64,000 bases of DNA from Euclidia mi. Lineage: Eukaryota; Arthropoda; Insecta; Lepidoptera; Erebidae. The translations under genes and the position numbers were made by a program. Shown here one piece after another: positions 8,845 to 17,809 of the stretch (position 1 is its first letter; each line of letters begins with the position of its first letter). The stretch lies in assembly GCA_944739405.2 (NCBI GenBank), contig OX123191.2, positions 414,830 through 478,829 on the forward strand, given 5' to 3'. The notes below the pieces were generated by a model. That model was given only the letters and a program-made list of their open reading frames with translations, ran no database searches and was not told the DNA's origin.

Positions 8845-10280
8845 ATGAAGTCAATGTTTAGGACCCCAGATAAGCGGACGAGCACAGATAGGGCGTCAAA
8901 GACACCAGAAAAAATGCCAGACAAGCCCTCCGTCCGCCGAAGTATAGACAAAATTGAGGGGAGCCTACCTGGGACCGGTTCCGCCTCCCCCACTATTACC
9001 AACACCACCACCAACACCACCACCACCACCACAGCCACAACCACTGCCACCTCTGGCATTGGCAAACAAACAGGCTCGGCTCCGAAGGCAAGCAAGGCCA
9101 CTAGCACACAAAAGCCAATAACATCACGGGCAATGTCTTCGGAACCAACATCACCCCCCCGTAAGACCTATCTAAATCGCATGACCGAGGCGACAGCATG
9201 CGTCACGAGGGCCAAGACTCAATTAGAGCTCTCTAGGAACACTAAAGGGGAGATTAAAGTGGAGGTGATAAAGTCTCTGGACAGACTTAACCAACTGGTG
9301 AGGGAGGCGGAGGCGGAACTTAAGGAGTTGCGTCGCGCCAAAGATAGGGCACCGGGAAATGCTGCAGTAGTTGGAACGACAAAGCCGGCCTTGACATCAG
9401 TGCCAGCAAGAAAACCAGACGATAACATTCAAGCCAAACTCGAGCAGCACACCCAGATGAAAAGCCCAATGTGGAGAAGCCCACCTACGCGGAGGTAGCC
9501 GAGCGCCGGGCCTCCAAACGGAACACCCTCCATTCCATCGTTGTCACCTCGACCAACGAGGAGGAGTCGGGAGAGGAGGTGATGGAGAAGGTCCGACAAG
9601 CGGTCGACGCGAAGGAGGGCTGGGTCCGCGTAGAGAAGATCAGAAAGGGCAAAGACAGAAAGATTATCATGGGAGTGGGCACTGAGGGAGAGAGACAAAA
9701 GCTTAAAGAGCGGCTGGCAGAGCGGGCTAAAGACCTCACTGTGGAGGAGGTGAAAAACAAGGACCCGTTGCTGGTTCTCAAGGATGTCCTGAAAGTTAAC
9801 TCCAATGAGGATATACTGAAGGCCCTTGGGAACCAGAACCGGGATGTTTTTCACGGCCTCGACAGTGGGGAATCAAGAGCCACGGTTAAGTACCGAAGAA
9901 GGGCACGGAACTCACTAACAGAACATGTGGTGCTAAGTGTATCGCCGGTGGTATGGCAGCGTGTAACACAGAGGGGACACGTCCACATTGATCTTCAGCG
10001 CGTTAGGGCGGAAGATCAAAGCCCCTTGGTGCAGTGCACCCGCTGCCTCGGCTATGGTCACGGTCGCAAGTTCTGCAGGGAGGCGGCAGACAGTTGCAGC
10101 CACTGCGGCGGCCCACATTTGAGGGCGGAATGCGCAGAAAGGCTGGCTGGCGAGCCGCCTTGCTGCAGAAATTGTAGAAAAATTGGTATGACTAACACGG
10201 AGCACAATGCCTTCAGCGACTCGTGCCCTACTCGACGCAAATGGGACAAGCTAGCTAGGGACTCTGTTGCTTACTGCTAA
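8845..10280 (+). pseudogene. TRAS-like ORF1, frameshifted
   Basis: Starts at ATG 8845 (MKSMFRTPDKRTS), homologous to the 499-residue ORF1 of TRAS-2. After KLEQHTQ (about 9456) it has lost a net 64 nt relative to TRAS-2 measured from the ATG, so the frame ends at 9498; the rest is open in another frame (KPTYAEVAERR to SVAYC, stop at 10280). The second part keeps the three zinc knuckles (CTRCLGYGHGRKFC, CSHCGGPHLRAEC, and a longer CCRNC...C). The protein would therefore lack the knuckles unless a frameshift restores it. Apparently a recent lesion, since ORF2 is intact. Confidence 0.85.
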
Positions 10281-13200
10281 GGGCACCCCAGCTTCCCCCC
10301 AAGCTCCAACTGCGTACATCTTCGGCCAGGCTAACCTCCAACGAAAAAAGCTAGCGACTGACGAGATGCTCCTGGAAGGGGAAAAGCGGCACTTCACAGC
10401 GGCCCTGCTGCAGGAGCCCTACGTCGGCGGAAGTAGACGGATGAAGAATTATAGCGGAGTTAGGGTCTTCCAGAATGCCGTATTAGGGGAGGGTACTGTT
10501 AAGGCGGCAATTGTTGTCTTCAACAAAGACGTCAGAGTCAAACAGTACCCAGAACTCACCACCAATAACATCGTTGTGGTGGGGATCCAAACCGGCGCCT
10601 GGGAGGTCACGCTTGCATCCGTCTACTTCGAGCCGGACAAGCCGCTCGAACCGTACCTGGAGCATCTCAAGACAGTGAAGCTCAAACTCGGCACCAAGCC
10701 GTTAGTCGTTGGGGGGGATGTCAACGCCAGAAGCACGTGGTGGGGCGGTACCGCCATAGATGCGAGAGGGGAGGAGATCGTTGGGGCTCTCGGGGAGCTC
10801 GACCTTCACATACTCAACTCCGGTGATACTCCGACCTTCGACACTATCAGAGGAGACCGGAGGATCTGCAGCCACATCGATATTACGGCAGGATCGACGA
10901 ACATCTTGGATAGGATCAGGGATTGGAAGGTGGACGAAGACATGGTGAGCTCCGACCACAACGGCATTGTTTTTAAAATTTTATTACAAAAATCTAGAGG
11001 CGTGGAAATAGAAAGAACCACCAGAATTTACAATACAAAAAAGGCCAATTGGCCACAGTTTCATGGTAAACTTGGCCAATTGGCCACAGAACACAAAGTA
11101 GAGGAAATAGATATAAATTACATAAACAACATCACCGAATTGGACAACAAAATAAATCTGTACACCAAAATAGTAAAAGAGGCTTGCTCGGCGTCAATGC
11201 CGAGCAAGAAGAACAAAACCAAAATCACACTGCCGTGGTGGTCGGAAGAGCTCACCGTCTTAAAACGCGAAGTTTCCCGCAGGAGAAGAAGGATCCGTAA
11301 TGCTGCACCGGTCAGGAGGTCGAAGGTCGTGAGAGAGTATCTGGAAAAGAAGGAAGAGTATCAAAGGGAGGCCTCGAGAGCCCAAACGGAAAGCTGGAAG
11401 GCCTTTTGCAGTAAGCAAGACCGGGAGGGGGTATGGGAGGGGATATATCGGGTGATCGGGAGAACTAGGGAGAGGTTGGAGGACTCACTGCTAGTCAGGG
11501 ATGGGTGTACCTTGAGTGAGGAGGATTCCGCCAAATATTTGGCGGAATCCTTCTTCCAAGAGGACGACCCTGAACTCGATAACTCATACCACAGCCGCAT
11601 AAGAGTTATGTCAGAAATTGTGGAGCAAGGTGGCACTTGCGACCCGCCTTTCACACTATCAGAATTAAGAGCGGCCAGTGAGTCCTTCAACCCCAAGAAG
11701 GCCCCGGGAGTGGACGGCCTCACAGCCGACGTATGCAGCCGGGCCATTGCCAACTCGCCACGGACTTTCCTGGCTCTCGCAAACAAATGCCTCCAACTCC
11801 GTTATTTTCCAAGGAGTTGGAAAGAGGCAGTGGTGGTAGTTTTGCGGAAGCCAGGAAAGCCCGATTACACCACCCCGAAGGCGTACCGACCCATTGGCCT
11901 TCTGCCCGTCTTGGGCAAAGTCTTCGAGAAGATGCTGATGGCCCGCCTCAGGTTTTATTTACTACCCAGGATGAGTACTCGTCAGTACGGGTTCATGCCA
12001 CAAAGGAGTACCGAAGACTCCCTCTATACCCTGATGCAACACGTTCGAACGAAATTACAGGAAAAGAAAATCATTGTTTTAATATCCTTGGATATAGAGG
12101 GAGCCTTCGACAATGCCTGGTGGCCAGCTATCAGAGTCCGTCTGGCTGAGGAAAGGTGTCCTGAGAACCTGAGGGGGGTCATCGGCAGCTACTTGAATGA
12201 CCGGAGGGTCAATGTTAGGTACGCTGGAGAGGAGTATTCAAAATCTACGGCGAAAGGCTGCGTACAAGGCTCCATAGGAGGTCCCACTCTCTGGAATCTC
12301 CTTCTCGACCCGCTCCTTAAGAGCATTGAGCGTAGAGGGATCTACTCCCAAGCTTTTGCCGACGACATCGTCCTTGCCGTCGATGGTGGCACGGCACTGG
12401 AAATAGAGACTCAGGCAAATGGTGCCCTCGAACATGTTCGGGCGTGGGGTGTCGATAATAAGCTGAAATTTGCGCCACAAAAAACCTGCGCTATAACAAT
12501 AACAAAGAAATTGAAATACGACACCCCACGCCTGAGCATGGGCGGAGTCGACATAGAAATGGCCCGAGAAATGAAGTTGCTGGGTGTCACCATCGACGAC
12601 AAGCTAACGTTTAGTCGGCATGTTAGCAACGTCTGCCGCAAGGCGATCGCGGTTCACAAACAATTGACCAGGGCAGCGAAAGTTAGTTGGGGCTTAAACC
12701 CCGAAATTGTTAAAACAATTTATATAGCAGCGGTGGAACCAATCGTCCTGTACGCGGCCAGCGTATGGGCACCGGCAGCCCATAAATTAGGGATTATAAA
12801 GCAGCTGGGTACCGTGCAACGTGGTGTTGCACAACAGATGTGCAAGGCATACCGCACTGTCTCCCTGAATGCCTCCCTCTTGCTGGCTGGGGTGCTCCCA
12901 CTCGACCTCCGCATACGCGAGGTGGCATCGTTGTACGATGCCAAGAGGGGGGCACCACAGCCGGTATTGAGGGGCAGGGAGGTGGAGCGGATGTCCTCTG
13001 CACTGGAGTCTCCCCATCCCGCCGAGCGTATCGACCTGGAGTTCGGTATCCTGGCAGATCAGGAGCAGGTTAGCGCCAACCCAGTCCCGGAAGTGAGTAT
13101 CTACACTGACGGGAGCAAGATCGGCGGGCGCGTCGGAGCCGCGTTGTCCATTTGGACAAACGGCGCCGAGATACGCGCTCGCAAGTTGGCGCTACCAGAA

Positions 13201-13953
13201 TACTGCACCGTTTACCAAGCGGAACTCCTGGCGATATGCAGAGCGACTGGGGAGATTCGGAAGAACGCGGCGTCGTCATTCGGGGTCTTCAGCGATTCGA
13301 TGGCGGCCTTGCAGGCAGTGAAAAACCACAATTGCCTTCATCCCCTAGCGGTGGCAACAAGAGAAAACCTAACATCCATTTCTCGCCAGAACAAGATAGT
13401 GAACTTGTTCTGGATTAAAGCGCACGCAGGGTTTGAGGGCAATGAAAGAGTGGATCAGCTCGCCAAAGAGGCCGCACTCGATAGCAGGGGGACCCCGGAT
13501 TACGACTTGTGCCCGATTTCATTCATCAAGCGTTACATTCGTTCGGGAACGCTTGATGAATGGAATCGGAGATACACCACGGGTACCACAGCTGCTACAA
13601 CCAAGATCTTTTTCCCGGATGCGGTGGCTGCGTACACGACGATTAGGAAACTCAGCCTGGACGGGATCACAACACAGGCGTTGACGGGGCACGGTGGATT
13701 CTCAGAATACTTGACTCGCTTCAAGTGTAAGGAGAATCCATCGTGCGTTTGTGATCCCGCCCAGGTTGAAACGGTTGAGCACATTTTGTTTTGCTGCCCT
13801 GTTCATGCTGTGGATCGCGAGAACCTAAAGCAGGCACTGGGGGTAGAGATCACCCGGTATACTGTAGGGAAAATTATTGTTGGTAAGGAGAGGGACAAGC
13901 TTGTAAGGTTTCTACAAAAAGTTGTGAAAGATGTCAATAAAAGAAACAGCTAA
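10255..13953 (+). CDS. TRAS-like ORF2 (endonuclease, reverse transcriptase, RNase H)
   Basis: Open from just after an in-frame TAG (10252-10254) to 13953, about 1,230 codons, overlapping ORF1 by 26 nt in the +1 frame. There is no ATG before the endonuclease begins (FGQANLQRKK), so translation must use a frameshift, reinitiation or a non-ATG start such as TTG at 10267. Domains, numbered from that TTG: APE-type endonuclease (QAN, QEPY, GGDVNARSTWW, SSDHNG; ~1-235), a linker where TRAS proteins carry a Myb-like DNA-binding region, reverse transcriptase (AYRPIGLL, QYGF, SLDIEGAFD, FADD at ~695; ~480-760), RNase H (TDGSK, QAEL, FSDSMAAL, NERVDQLAKEA; ~946-1075) and a Cys/His-rich C-terminus (~1157-1190). 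All catalytic residues I can identify are present. Confidence 0.92.
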   Translation, partial: LGTLLLTAKGTPASPQAPTAYIFGQANLQRKKLATDEMLLEGEKRHFTAALLQEPYVGGSRRMKNYSGVRVFQNAVLGEGTVKAAIVVFNKDVRVKQYPELTTNNIVVVGIQTGAWEVTLASVYFEPDKPLEPYLEHLKTVKLKLGTKPLVVGGDVNARSTWWGGTAIDARGEEIVGALGELDLHILNSGDTPTFDTIRGDRRICSHIDITAGSTNILDRIRDWKVDEDMVSSDHNGIVFKILLQKSRGVEIERTTRIYNTKKANWPQFHGKLGQLATEHKVEEIDINYINNITELDNKINLYTKIVKEACSASMPSKKNKTKITLPWWSEELTVLKREVSRRRRRIRNAAPVRRSKVVREYLEKKEEYQREASRAQTESWKAFCSKQDREGVWEGIYRVIGRTRERLEDSLLVRDGCTLSEEDSAKYLAESFFQEDDPELDNSYHSRIRVMSEIVEQGGTCDPPFTLSELRAASESFNPKKAPGVDGLTADVCSRAIANSPRTFLALANKCLQLRYFPRSWKEAVVVVLRKPGKPDYTTPKAYRPIGLLPVLGKVFEKMLMARLRFYLLPRMSTRQYGFMPQRSTEDSLYTLMQHVRTKLQEKKIIVLISLDIEGAFDNAWWPAIRVRLAEERCPENLRGVIGSYLNDRRVNVRYAGEEYSKSTAKGCVQGSIGGPTLWNLLLDPLLKSIERRGIYSQAFADDIVLAVDGGTALEIETQANGALEHVRAWGVDNKLKFAPQKTCAITITKKLKYDTPRLSMGGVDIEMAREMKLLGVTIDDKLTFSRHVSNVCRKAIAVHKQLTRAAKVSWGLNPEIVKTIYIAAVEPIVLYAASVWAPAAHKLGIIKQLGTVQRGVAQQMCKAYRTVSLNASLLLAGVLPLDLRIREVASLYDAKRGAPQPVLRGREVERMSSALESPHPAERIDLEFGILADQEQVSANPVPEVSIYTDGSKIGGRVGAALSIWTNGAEIRARKLALPEYCTVYQAELLAICRATGEIRKNAASSFGVFSDSMAALQAVKNHNCLHPLAVATRENLTSISRQNKIVNLFWIKAHAGFEGNERVDQLAKEAALDSRGTPDYDLCPISFIKRYIRSGTLDEWNRRYTTGTTAATTKIFFPDAVAAYTTIRKLSLDGITTQALTGHGGFSEYLTRFKCKENPSCVCDPAQVETVEHILFCCPVHAVDRENLKQALGVEITRYTVGKIIVGKERDKLVRFLQKVVKDVNKRNS

Positions 13954-14441
13954 AGAAAGTTATGCACAAATTATAGTTGCATCTATAATGTATGTACATA
14001 AACATAAATAATATAGTTTAAGAAATAATGTTAAGAGTAGTACTAATAAGCTTCCCTAAGAATGGAAATGTATAGTATAAGGAAATTAGAAAATAAGAAA
14101 AGATGTAAATTTAGTAGTATAAGGTGGTAAATGTAAAAGAAAGTCGACAGGCAATAAGATAAAGATGTTAAAATAAAAATAAAAATGGAAAATAAATAAA
14201 AACAACACCCCTACACCCTCCCTCCTGTGAACATGTTTATGTAGATATAAGAATAAAATTAAAATTAAGACGTAGAGATTAGGTAAGATGGGTATCCCCC
14301 CAAACCGGGAAAGAGTGATGACGAATGCTAGAAAGAATCAGTATGAAGAATGAAAGTGCGAGAGGAATACGAGCGAGAACTGGAATGATAAAGAGAATTA
14401 GGATAAGAATAGGCGCCGAATTAACGCGGCGGTAGGAGATG

Positions 14442-14472
<31 letters not shown>
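13954..14472 (+). other. TRAS-1 3'UTR and poly(A)
   Basis: A-rich 3'UTR with a conserved ggtatcccccc block near 14290 and a purine-rich tail; poly(A) at 14442-14472. Between ggcgccga and the poly(A) it has about 21 nt that TRAS-2 lacks. Confidence 0.8.
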
Positions 14473-14475
<3 letters not shown>

Positions 14476-14490
14476 AACCTAACCTAACCT
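14473..14490 (+). repeat. Telomeric repeat (CCTAA)n, short
   Basis: Three and a half CCTAA units between the TRAS-1 poly(A) and a SART-like scrap. Confidence 0.95.
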
Positions 14491-15036
14491 AGAGCCGGAG
14501 TATGTGGTGTTTCCACTAAAAACCACCTCGACTTCCTCCATGTACCCGTGTGTCGGAGGGTAGGGTTTCACCAAAGCATTCCTCGCTACCCCCCGACGGG
14601 TATTGGCCCGCCAGATGGTTAGGCGGGCCCCGAACGAAACCCCCTTGGCGGCGGATGAAGGTGTTGGGCTCCGCCGCCAAAACACCAAGCGGCCGCAGAG
14701 GATAGGGAGGACGGCAACGCAACACCGCATCTCCTCTTCCTCTGCGGCCCCACCGCGACGCATCGAATGGTGTGCCCCCATTTGGTCGCGGGAGATAGGG
14801 CGCGCGGCAACGCAACACCGACACGCCTCTCCTCCCGCGACCACGCCTGACTGCGAGGGACAGACAGAACTGTCCCCCACACCTGCACCGTTGGACGCAT
14901 CCTGCGCAGGCCCCGTCAAGCCCACGCGGAGCGTCCCCTCCTGGATCCCTCTTAGCTTCACCGCGGGTTACCAATCCACGGTTACTGAGCCCCCCCACCA
15001 CGACAAGGTGGAGATCCCACGGGGGGGACGGGGGGG
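14491..15036 (-). mobile_element. Diverged SART-like 3' region fragment
   Basis: A 546-bp GC-rich piece whose left part resembles the SART 3'UTR in the same orientation: cactaaaaaccacc near 14514, then attggcccgcc...ggcgggccccg near 14600-14636, in the same order as in SART-B to E. The remainder is unrecognised. It differs from the other copies almost everywhere else, so it belongs to another lineage. It has no poly(T) at its left edge, joining CCTAACCT directly, and ends at the right in runs of G before aacctaacc. Confidence 0.6.
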
Positions 15037-15075
15037 AACCTAACCTAACCTAACCTAACCTAACCTAACCTAACC
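15037..15075 (+). repeat. Telomeric repeat (CCTAA)n
   Basis: About eight CCTAA units between the diverged scrap and the SART-E poly(T). Confidence 0.96.
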
Positions 15076-17356
15076 TTTTTTTTTTTTTTTTTTTTTTTTT
15101 GTTCACTACGGTGGTAAAACTCTCCTTATGAGTCATCTCAACTCCGCCAACCCAGCCATTAGAACGGCTGGGCTTGGGACTGGCGGAGGAGGTATGTGGA
15201 GGCTCTCCCCTACAGGCGTTCGGGGCATACCCACTAAAAACCACCGCGGTGTCCCTACGGGTCCCGTATGTTGGCGGGGTCACGCGATCCGCGATTTGCA
15301 TACTTTCTCGCGACCCCGCCCGGGATTGGCCCGCCGTTGGTGTTGGCGGGCCCCGTCTACATATGATCTCGCAATCATCCATCAAACTTCTTGCATCCAT
15401 CAAACTTCTTGCATCCATCACCTCACAAAGCTACTTGGGAGGCGGCGAGGACACGCACCGCCTCCCGCCTTTAGGCGGACAGGGAGCAGCCCCAGCGCTC
15501 ACCGTCCGCAGGCACTAAATTAAATTAGGGTGGTCGGAGGTCATCTCTTATTCGAAGTCCTCGACGCCCGGACCTACGGTTGGGGAGAGGGCGATGTATT
15601 TCCCTCTCCCGCTCCGCCGCCTCCTTGCTCAGCATGACTGCTTCGCAGAAGGAGGCGACGGCGTTCCAGGACCTCTCACTCCGGACCATAGACAGAACTA
15701 CGACCGGGAGCGAGAGGACAACCGTATCAAGAGCCGCGACCAGATCACGGCGCTGCGATGCCCAGGCTGGGCACTCCGCCAGTGTATGCAACGCCGTGTC
15801 TTCTACGGGGTCGCGGCTGCTGCCACAATGGTGGCATCCGGGCGTTTCCTCCCGGCCTATCCTCCACAAATACCGGCCAAAACAACCATGGCCGGTGAGG
15901 ATTTGTGTCAGCCGGAAGGTGAGGACGCCATGACGTCTCTCCGACCACTCTTCAACCACGGGACTTACCGCCACTATCGTGGCGTGCCCGGCGCTGGGGT
16001 GCACAAGTCTGCTCTTCCACTCCGCCACTAAGATCTGGCGGAGCTCTGACCGACGCGCCTCGATGTCACGATGCGCCGGTCTCTCGCCCTGCTCCAGAGC
16101 TTGCTGGCGCCATGTATAGAGTGACGCCAGCAGCTCAGCTTCCAGATCCCAGGGCGGTGATCCGGCTAGGAGGCTCGCCGTCTCGAAAGAGACCGTGCGG
16201 TAGCCTCGTATCAACCTGACGGCCATGGCGCGCTGCGGAGCGCGAAGCGCCGTGATGTTGTGGGCCGTCAGGTCGTGCGCCCATATCGGGGCCCCGTAAA
16301 GGGCCATGGACCGCACGACTCCTTCGTAGAGCCTCCGGCAGGAGGCGGTTGGTCCCCCAAGATTGGGCAGCAGTCGCGATAATCCTGCCGCTGCCCCTAG
16401 AAGTTTGGGGGCCAAGCGTCTGAAGTGCTCACGGAAATCCCATCGGCTATCGAGTACGAGCCCCAGGTATTTTAAGCTCGTCCCGATGCCGATGCGGACC
16501 CCTCCTACCATAATATGGGCCCCTGCGGGTGGCCGTTTCCGAGGCCCGTGGAAACAAATGGCCTCGGATTTAGAGAGGGCCACCTCTAGGCCCAAACGCC
16601 GGATCCTTCCAACGACTTGTGCGACCCCAGCGGTCGCCCTTATAGCCGCCGCCCGGTACGTCTTATCACTCGCAGTGACGAGGGTGTCGTCGGCGTAACA
16701 AGTGACACCCACGCCAGGGAGGAGCGTACCGCGCAGCACCCAGTCGTAGCCGATGTTCCACAGAAGGGGGCCGAGGACCGACCCCTGTGGAACACCGCAC
16801 GACATAACTCGCCGACTAATACCGAGATGACTCGGGTAGATGATGTCTCTCTCACTTAAATAATCCCCGACTATACGGCGGAGGTATGGAGGCACTCGAT
16901 GATAGGTGAGTGCCTCACGAATACAACTCCAGGGCAGGGTGTTGAAAGCGTTGGCGATGTCAAGAGACACCGCCAAGACCACCCCACCCCGGGAGACCTC
17001 TTCCTCCGCCAGACTCCTCACTGACCTGATAGCGTCTATTGTTGAGCGCCCTCGGCGGAAACCAAACTGCACGTCCGCCAAATCCGGGCCCACCGTGGTA
17101 AGTTGGTGGACGAGGCGCTCCGCGATGATATACTCGAAGATCTTCGCGACCTCGTCCAACAACACTATGGGCCGGTAGGCGGACGGGCTGTCCGCCGGGC
17201 GCCCTGCCTTTCTGATGAGGACCAGTTTCCCCGTTTTCCAGGCTCGTGGAAACTGGCCCCCCTCAAGGCACGCTGTGAGGAGTCTACCTAGTCGGGGTCC
17301 GAGCTCCTCTATTGCCAGGACCCACGCTCGGCCAGGAATGCCGTCGGGTCCTGGGG
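15076..17356 (-). mobile_element. SART-E: 5'-truncated SART-like element
   Basis: Poly(T) 15076-15100, 3'UTR 15101-15524, then ORF2 C-terminal two-thirds. The element ends at tcctgggg (17356) and joins aacctaacc. In SART-C the corresponding sequence continues into the upstream part of ORF2, so this is a 5' truncation inside ORF2. Confidence 0.92.
15525..17356 (-). pseudogene. SART-like ORF2, 5'-truncated
   Basis: About 610 codons, open from the truncation point (around PGPDGIPGRAW) to the stop at 15525. Contains the reverse transcriptase (LVLIRKAGRP, FGFRRGRST, SLDIANAFN, GVPQGSVLGP, CYADDTL), the thumb-like region and the C-terminal CCHC motif. The endonuclease and ORF1 are missing, so it is dead on its own. 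The frame is otherwise undamaged, which argues for a recent insertion. Confidence 0.9.
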
Positions 17357-17365
17357 AACCTAACC
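17357..17365 (+). repeat. Telomeric repeat remnant
   Basis: Only aacctaacc separates the truncated 5' end of SART-E from the poly(T) of SART-C. Confidence 0.9.
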
Positions 17366-17809
17366 TTTTTTTTTTTTTTTTTTTTGTTCACTACGGTGGT
17401 AAAACTCTCCTTATGAGTCATCTCAACTCCGCCAACCCAGCCATTAGAACGGCTGGGCTTGGGACTGGCGGAGGAGGTATGTGGAGGCTCTCCCCTACAG
17501 GCGTTCGGGGCATACCCACTAAAAACCACCGCGGTGTCCCTACGGGTCCCGTATGTTGGCGGGGTCACGCGATTCGCGATTTGCATTCTTTCTCGCGACC
17601 CCGCCCGGGATTGGCCCGCCGTTGTTGTTGGCGGGCCCCGTCTACATATGATCTCACAATCATCCATCAAACTTCTTGCATCCATCAAACTTCTTGCATC
17701 CATCACCTCACAAAGCTACTTGGGAGGCGGCGAGGACACGCACCGCCTCCCGCCTTTTGGCGGACAGGGAGCAGCCCCAGCGCTCACCGTCCGCAGGCAC
17801 TAAGATAAA

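Larger units (their letters stand above)
7164..14472 (+). mobile_element. TRAS-1: TRAS-like telomeric non-LTR retrotransposon
   Basis: Plus-strand R1-clade element: long 5'UTR (7164-8844), ORF1 (8845-10280, frameshifted), ORF2 (to 13953), 3'UTR and poly(A) at 14442-14472 followed by CCTAACCTAA. Poly(A)-CCTAA matches the known TRAS orientation, opposite to SART. ORF2 contains RNase H, which SART lacks. Its left boundary is not a simple telomere junction because the RNase H fragment 6828-7163 is fused to it. Confidence 0.88.
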
